Assembly: GCA_036443405.1 (NCBI GenBank)
Contig: JAZFYD010000182.1
Coordinates: forward strand, 1 to 10,299
DNA from: JAZFYD01 sp036443405
GTDB taxonomy: Bacteria > Planctomycetota > PLA2
Direction of reading: 5' to 3'
Length of the DNA stretch: 10,299 nucleotides
Under the pieces are notes generated by a model that saw nothing but the letters and a program-made list of their open reading frames with translations, ran no database searches and was not told where the DNA came from. The position numbers and the translations under genes were made by a program. This document shows positions 6,017 through 10,299 of this stretch, piece after piece; position 1 is the first letter of the stretch, and each line of letters starts with the position of its first letter.

Positions 6017-7324
6017 TCAACTGTCGGCGACTTCTTGCGCGGCCATGCGCAACGCGCGCGCGCGGTCGGCCGGGCTCAGCAGGACGCGGACGTTGACCGA
6101 ACCGTCGACGTATCGCCGGTCGAGCACGGTCCCCCGCTCTTCGAGATACGCCAGGAAACGGCCGGCTCCGGCCGGAACCTCGAACGCGGTCTCCACCTGT
6201 TGCGCGGCGATGAACCGCTCGACGTTCGTAGCGAGTCCCGCGATGCCCGTCCCACCGTGTAAGGCGGACAAACGACACGCCGGCTCGCGGCCCCGGGAAA
6301 GCGCGTTCAACGAGATGGCGTCCTCGACCTGATCGATCTTGTTCAAGACCAGCAGGCGGGGCGTCTCCTCCGCACCGATTCTGGCCAGTGTGTCTTCGAC
6401 CGCCCTGACCTGGCCCAACGCGTCGGCATGCGCCGCGTCCACGACGTGCAGGATGAGATCCGCGCGCATCACCTCCTCCAGCGTCGCGTGAAACGACGCG
6501 ACAAGGTGGTGCGGCAGGTCGCGAACAAAACCGACGGTGTCGGAGAGAAAGACCCGCTTGCCGGTGGGCACCATCCAGGCTCGCGTCTGCGTTTCGAGCG
6601 TGGCGAACAGCTGGTCGGCGACGTACGCGTCCGCACCGGTCAACTGCCGCAACAGCGTCGATTTCCCGGCGTTCGTGTAACCCACGAGACTGATCGTGAA
6701 GAACGCGTCGCGCGAGGACGCCATGCGCTGGCGGCGCGCCGCGATCGTGCCGAGCTCCCGGCGCAGTTCGGTCAGCCGCTTGCGAAGGATCCGGCGATCG
6801 ATCTCGATCTGCTTCTCGCCCGGACCGCGCGTGCCGATGCCGCCGCCCTGGCCCGTACCACCCTCGCGAGAGAGGTGCGTCCACATGCGCTTGAGGCGCG
6901 GCATCAGGTACTGCAGCTGCGCGAGCTGAACCTGCAGGCGCGACTGGTGCGTGCGCGCGTGCATCGCGAAGATGTCCAGGATGAGTTCGGTGCGATCGAC
7001 CACGCGAAGGCCGACGTGCTTCTCGAGATTGCGCAACTGGCCCGGTGAGAGGTCCTCGTTGGAGATGACGAGGTCGGCGTCGTTCGCACGCGCAAGCTCG
7101 CCGAGCTCCTCGGCCTTGCCCTTGCCATAAAACGCCGACGCGTGCGGTCGGTGGAGCTTCTGTGTCAGCTCGCCGACAATCGTCGCGCCGGCCGTATCGG
7201 CGAGGCGCGCCAACTCGTCGAGGACACCCTCGCGCTGCGTTTCGCGCTGCGGCAAGATGGCGCCGATCAACACCGCGCGTTCCGCCTCTCGCGCCACACC
7301 ATCACGAAACCCTGTCTCAACCAT
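6017..7324 (-). CDS. hflX: Ribosome-associated GTPase HflX
   Basis: HflX is a translational GTPase that binds the 50S subunit and splits stalled ribosomes under stress. The 435-residue length is typical. The N-terminal HflX domain shows HASAFYGKGKAEEL (about 61-74) and NEDLSPGQLRNLE. A coiled-coil linker follows, with the family glycine-rich motif GGIGTRGPGEKQIEIDRR (161-178). The GTPase domain has G1 GYTNAGKST (215-223), G3 DTVGF (262-266), G4 NKID (328-331) and G5 SAL (353-355). A short C-terminal domain ends in EVADS. ATG is 2 nt after the nadB stop. Its Shine-Dalgarno GGAG (7330-7333) lies inside the last nadB codons, so the two are probably translationally coupled. All GTPase motifs are intact. 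Confidence 0.97.
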   Translation of the reverse strand: MVETGFRDGVAREAERAVLIGAILPQRETQREGVLDELARLADTAGATIVGELTQKLHRPHASAFYGKGKAEELGELARANDADLVISNEDLSPGQLRNLEKHVGLRVVDRTELILDIFAMHARTHQSRLQVQLAQLQYLMPRLKRMWTHLSREGGTGQGGGIGTRGPGEKQIEIDRRILRKRLTELRRELGTIAARRQRMASSRDAFFTISLVGYTNAGKSTLLRQLTGADAYVADQLFATLETQTRAWMVPTGKRVFLSDTVGFVRDLPHHLVASFHATLEEVMRADLILHVVDAAHADALGQVRAVEDTLARIGAEETPRLLVLNKIDQVEDAISLNALSRGREPACRLSALHGGTGIAGLATNVERFIAAQQVETAFEVPAGAGRFLAYLEERGTVLDRRYVDGSVNVRVLLSPADRARALRMAAQEVADS

Positions 7325-7326
7325 TC

Positions 7327-9009
7327 TTACTCCGAACCGGTATTACTCTCCGAACCGGAACTCTTGCTCCGAACGGGCTCTGAAGCGGCCTCGAAAAACG
7401 GCTCATGCCCGCGCTGCATGTTGTAGTGCGAACGGGCCACGCTTTCGGAGGCTTGCGGAAAATCGAGCCGGAAGTGCGTGCCGCGACTCTCCTGTCGCGC
7501 CAACGCCGCGCGCGCGACGAGGCCGGCGAGTTCGAGCAGATTGGCGAGTTCCAAACCTTCGCGCCCGGTCGGTCCAACCGCATCGAGAAAGCCCCACCAC
7601 TGATCAATGGATTCGATCGCGCTCTCGAGACCCGCCGCATCGCGCTGAATTCCAACACGTCGCCACATCAGGCTGGCCAAGGACCGTCGAAGGTCCGCGA
7701 GGTCGTGCAGTGTTCCGCCGCGACGGCGTGTGGGCGTGCCGATCTGGCCCTGGAACAGCGGCGTGTTTTCCCGTTGCGCGGCGCGGCCTGCCCGGTCGCC
7801 GAGCACGAGCCCTTCCAGCAGCGAATTCGAAGCGAGCCGGTTTGCCCCGTGCAAACCGGTGCAGGACGCTTCGCCGCACGCAAAGAGCCCCGGAAGCGAA
7901 CTGAAGCCGTCGAGGTCGGTCGCCACACCGCCGATGAAGTAGTGCGCGGCCGGGCGCACCGGCACGCGGTCGCGGGTCAAGTCGAGTCCGTAGCGTTGGC
8001 ACACCGAGGCGAGGCCCGCGAATCGTTCGGTCGATTTGGCGGTCGCGAGATGCGTGAAGTCGAGATACACGTCCTCGACTCCCGGCCGGCCGAGATGCTC
8101 GACAATCGCGCGGGAGACGACGTCGCGGGGAGCCAGGTCGCCATCCTCGTGCGTCGCTTCGAGAAAACGCCGGCCGAGGTTGTCGACGAGGCGGGCGCCT
8201 TCGCCGCGCACGGCTTCTGTGATGAGCAGGCGCGGGCTCCCGGCAAGGTAGAGCGTCGTCGGATGAAACTGCACGAACTCCAGGTCGCGCAAGAGCGCGC
8301 CCGCGCGGTACGCCGCGGCGATTCCGTCGCCGGTTGCGGACGCGACGTTCGAGGTCTCCCGATAGAGACGCCCGGCTCCGCCCGCCGCCAGTAACACCGC
8401 GCGTGCCATCACCACGGCCGGTTCCCCGGCGCGTTCCAACAGGGCGCCCACGCAGCGGCCATCTAGGGTCAAGAGATCGATGAGAAACGCGTCGTCCCAC
8501 GTCCGGATCGCCGGCGTGGCCTCCGCCGCGGACTCGAGCACCCGCATGCACTCCCTGCCAGTCGCGTCACCGCCGGCGCTCACGATGCGGCGCTCGCGGT
8601 GTCCGCCCTCCTGTCCAAGATGGAGTTCCTCGCCGTCACGGTCGAACTGCGCGCCGAGTTCGATCAGCCGAGAGATCGCGGCAGGCGCGCTTTCGGTGAC
8701 GGCCGCGACGACCTCCGGATCGCAGAGGCCCGATCCGACACGTTCGGTATCCGCTGCGTGCCGCGCCGGTTCATCAGCGGCGTTCCAGGCCGCCGCGATC
8801 CCACCCTGCGCGATCCCCGTGTTGGTCCCGCGCCCACGCGTCTTGCGAACGAGCAGCACACGCGCGCCTGGGGCGGCGGCGAGCGCCGCGGAGAGGCCAG
8901 CCACACCACCACCGACCACGAGCAGGTCGGTTGTGTATCGGGCGAGATCGCGCGTGTCGAAATCGAGGAGGTAGCGGGAGTCGGGCCCGCGCTGGTGAGG
9001 GTGCGTCAA
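7327..9009 (-). CDS. nadB: L-aspartate oxidase NadB
   Basis: NadB is an FAD enzyme that oxidises L-aspartate to iminoaspartate, the first step of de novo NAD synthesis with NadA. The protein has 560 residues, close to the usual 530-550. It shows the FAD dinucleotide fold VVGGGVAGLSA (31-41), TGIAQGGIAAA (64-74), the family motif GGHRERRIVSAGGDATG (135-151), FHPTTLY (248-254), TEAVRGEGARL (264-274), HYFIGGV (356-362), GLHGANRLASNS (385-396) and ESRGTHFRLDFP (507-518). These separate it from fumarate reductase and succinate dehydrogenase flavoproteins. The start is TTG at 9009, sharing TTGA with the stop of the preceding gene; no ATG or GTG occurs before the FAD motif. The last 18 residues are a Ser/Glu-rich tail from short DNA repeats. 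nadA and nadC are not in the window. Confidence 0.96.
   Translation of the reverse strand: MTHPHQRGPDSRYLLDFDTRDLARYTTDLLVVGGGVAGLSAALAAAPGARVLLVRKTRGRGTNTGIAQGGIAAAWNAADEPARHAADTERVGSGLCDPEVVAAVTESAPAAISRLIELGAQFDRDGEELHLGQEGGHRERRIVSAGGDATGRECMRVLESAAEATPAIRTWDDAFLIDLLTLDGRCVGALLERAGEPAVVMARAVLLAAGGAGRLYRETSNVASATGDGIAAAYRAGALLRDLEFVQFHPTTLYLAGSPRLLITEAVRGEGARLVDNLGRRFLEATHEDGDLAPRDVVSRAIVEHLGRPGVEDVYLDFTHLATAKSTERFAGLASVCQRYGLDLTRDRVPVRPAAHYFIGGVATDLDGFSSLPGLFACGEASCTGLHGANRLASNSLLEGLVLGDRAGRAAQRENTPLFQGQIGTPTRRRGGTLHDLADLRRSLASLMWRRVGIQRDAAGLESAIESIDQWWGFLDAVGPTGREGLELANLLELAGLVARAALARQESRGTHFRLDFPQASESVARSHYNMQRGHEPFFEAASEPVRSKSSGSESNTGSE
7330..7377 (-). repeat. Three short direct repeats encoding the NadB tail and hflX ribosome-binding site
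   Basis: On the plus strand CTCCGAACCGG occurs at 7330-7340 and 7348-7358, and CTCCGAACGGG at 7367-7377. The period is 18-19 bp. Read on the minus strand they encode the Ser/Glu-rich NadB C-terminus. The copy nearest the stop supplies the GGAG ribosome-binding site of hflX, 5 nt before its ATG. Confidence 0.65.
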
Positions 9010-9926
9010 CGCTGTTTTCCGGGACGGGGCGGTGTAGCCCCCGGCGGGGACTCCTCTCCCGCTGAACGCAGCGGATCGACTCGCGACAGGCGCGGCGTGA
9101 CGCGGTGGACATCGAGGCGCCGAATGTCACCCATCGTGAGTCGAAAGTCGCCGAACTCGGCGTCGCCGCCGTAGAGCACTTTCTCCTCATACGTGGGCAC
9201 GTGGTACTCGACGAACTTGCCGCCGGTCAATTGGACCCGCGCGGCGAACTTGCCCAACTTCTCGTCCGGCTTCATGACCACTGACTTGATGATGCGGAGC
9301 GGGACCTCAATTGTCATCGAGCCGAAGATCCCCTGAAACACGTTCTCTCCGTTACGCCGCCGGAAGCCCACGAGTTCCGTCGAGACGCCTTGCCGGTCGA
9401 CGATGCGGGCATCCACTCCCGCCGCCGGTTTGCCGAAGCGCGGAAAGTCCTCTTTGCGGGTTTCGCCACGGATGCGAAGCAAACGAATGTCGCGAAAGAA
9501 GATGCGGACACGGCCGAATTGCGCGTACCCGCTGAAGAGCAGTTCGCCCTCTCGCTCGTCGAAGCTCGCTTCGATCTCGTTGCCGGAGCGCAGCAGGATC
9601 TTCGCGCGTCGCCGGGCACCCGGTCGCTGCGGCGGCTGCAGCCGGAACTCGCGAACCTTGCTGTAGGGAACCTCGATGTGCGCGGAGCCCTTGTATCCGA
9701 CAAAATGGTCGCTGGGGGAGAGTCGGGAGAACGCGACGAGGCTGACCTCGCGACCGGACACGTCCGTCAGGTCCACGTTGTAGATCGGGCGCGCGCGCGC
9801 CGGTTCCGGCTCGGGGGCCGGTTTCGGCGTCTCCTCCGCCGAGGTAGGGCGCGCCGCGAGGGGCGCCAGCACCAGGGCCAAGCTGGCCATCATCAGAATT
9901 GCCGGAAAACAAAGGCGGATTCCCAT
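9006..9926 (-). CDS. Exported protein with four tandem beta-rich repeats, function unknown
   Basis: The protein has 306 residues. A signal peptide occupies about 1-30 (hydrophobic ILMMASLALVLAPLA, possible cleavage after PTSA). A short Pro/Glu linker follows, then four degenerate modules of about 47-50 residues at about 48-97, 107-153, 171-219 and 227-274. Each follows the pattern beta strand, a polar turn with Gly, beta strand, then 'F-x-G' or 'Y-x-G', a strand such as TIEVP or RIFF, and an 'I/V-R/K-x-hydrophobic' end. They resemble small beta-barrel modules seen in many exported bacterial proteins, but I cannot name a family. The C-terminal about 30 residues are Pro/Arg-rich. ATG 9926 has GGAG 8 nt upstream. 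Its stop overlaps the nadB start (TTGA), so cotranscription with nadB and hflX is likely, without an evident functional link. Confidence 0.85.
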   Translation of the reverse strand: MGIRLCFPAILMMASLALVLAPLAARPTSAEETPKPAPEPEPARARPIYNVDLTDVSGREVSLVAFSRLSPSDHFVGYKGSAHIEVPYSKVREFRLQPPQRPGARRRAKILLRSGNEIEASFDEREGELLFSGYAQFGRVRIFFRDIRLLRIRGETRKEDFPRFGKPAAGVDARIVDRQGVSTELVGFRRRNGENVFQGIFGSMTIEVPLRIIKSVVMKPDEKLGKFAARVQLTGGKFVEYHVPTYEEKVLYGGDAEFGDFRLTMGDIRRLDVHRVTPRLSRVDPLRSAGEESPPGATPPRPGKQR

Positions 9927-9938
9927 GGCGACGTCTCC

Positions 9939-9944
9939 AGTATA
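9939..9944 (-). promoter_or_regulatory. Candidate -10 element for the exported repeat protein-nadB-hflX cluster
   Basis: On the minus strand this reads TATACT (five of six matches to TATAAT), 12 nt before the ATG at 9926. The gene's GGAG ribosome-binding site overlaps the expected start of transcription, and no convincing -35 is seen, so this is weak evidence. Confidence 0.3.
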
Positions 9945-9945
9945 A

Positions 9946-9964
9946 GGCGGGGCGCGACCCCACC
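9946..9964 (-). repeat. Intergenic GC-rich hairpin
   Basis: On the minus strand, arms GGTGGGG and CCCCGCC pair (one G-T wobble) around a 5-nt loop TCGCG, followed by TTATACT. It lies between the right-edge gene and the exported repeat protein. It could be a weak terminator of the upstream gene, though the T-tract is poor, or a copy of a dispersed palindromic repeat. It sits directly upstream of the candidate -10. Confidence 0.45.
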
Positions 9965-10025
9965 TACGTTGGACGCCCGCCGGGAGTGTCGTCCTTCGGC
10001 TCGCGGAGCTCGGCTCAAACAGCGC

Positions 10026-10299
10026 CTAATCGTCCGAGGGCTCTTCCGTCTCCTCGACGATCTCGATCTCAACCGGTGTCATCCCACCGACGATCAATCC
10101 GGTCGTGGTTGCCCCTTCGCGATGCTCACCGTCCGAACTGGTGCTGGACACTGAGTGGAAAACGGAGATTCCCCCAGCGGGCCCCGAAGCGCCGCCCAAG
10201 AGCGCGCCCGTGTTCGCGTCCTTGAACTGTTCCTTCTGGTCGTTGTCCAGGACCCCCTCCATCTCGTCGCGTGTCTCCTCTTGAACGCGATCGATCTCC
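10026..10299 (-). CDS. C-terminal part of an unrecognised protein (5' end beyond right edge)
   Basis: The frame is open from the window edge to the stop at 10026, giving 90 complete visible codons. An internal ATG at 10262 is unlikely to be the start because coding-like sequence, EIDRVQEETRDE, continues upstream in frame. The first about 25 visible residues look helical, and 'EMEGVLDNDQKEQFKD' resembles the end of proteins with 'L-x-x-x-Q' repeats of the Spy/CpxP type or other helical hairpins; this likeness is weak. A Gly/Ser/Thr-rich stretch follows, then an acidic end (EIEIVEETEEPSDD). No cysteine or membrane segment is visible. It is oriented like the downstream gene but separated from it by 99 bp with a hairpin. 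Confidence 0.65.
   Translation of the reverse strand, partial: EIDRVQEETRDEMEGVLDNDQKEQFKDANTGALLGGASGPAGGISVFHSVSSTSSDGEHREGATTTGLIVGGMTPVEIEIVEETEEPSDD

Noticed and set aside
7405..8394. A 329-codon plus-strand frame opposite nadB
   Set aside because: It is antisense to conserved NadB motifs and has no domain of its own; it is a composition effect.

Overview
The window is GC-rich bacterial chromosome, by eye in the low to mid 60s percent, with strong G/C bias at third codon positions. It is densely packed with housekeeping genes. A single-chain SecD-SecF protein behind yajC, a NadB with an N-terminal 'RYLLDFDTRDLARYTTD' lead-in, a LysM protein with a Pro/Lys linker, and paired 'CCAACGGC...GCCGTTGG' palindromes together suggest a planctomycete or a relative. 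That assignment is inference; there is no rRNA or other decisive marker.

Left block (1-4927). The minus-strand gene mnmA (tRNA 2-thiouridylase) runs off the left edge. It diverges from a plus-strand protein-export operon: yajC, a small unrecognised exported acidic protein, and a 1037-residue SecDF fusion. Both divergent genes have a -10-like hexamer only 12-15 bp upstream of the start codon and no obvious Shine-Dalgarno, so near-leaderless mRNAs are possible. A textbook intrinsic terminator (4967-5004) closes the operon.

Middle (5005-6016). A candidate promoter leads to a membrane-anchored protein with two LysM domains. Its stop codon lies in a 16-bp tandem duplication. It is followed by a roughly 155-bp element with two oppositely oriented palindromes, arranged like a REPIN (REP doublet) and fitted exactly between convergent genes.

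Right block (6017-10299, minus strand). In order of transcription: the C-terminal part of an unrecognised protein cut by the right edge; an exported protein made of four degenerate beta-rich repeats; nadB (L-aspartate oxidase, first step of NAD synthesis); and hflX (ribosome-associated GTPase). The last three are tightly coupled by a TTGA stop/start overlap and by a 2-nt gap with the hflX Shine-Dalgarno inside the end of nadB, so they probably form one transcription unit.

I found no phage, CRISPR, toxin-antitoxin or biosynthetic cluster. The features most worth a second look are the REPIN-like element, the unknown secreted protein in the Sec operon, the unusual SecDF architecture and the four-repeat exported protein upstream of nadB.
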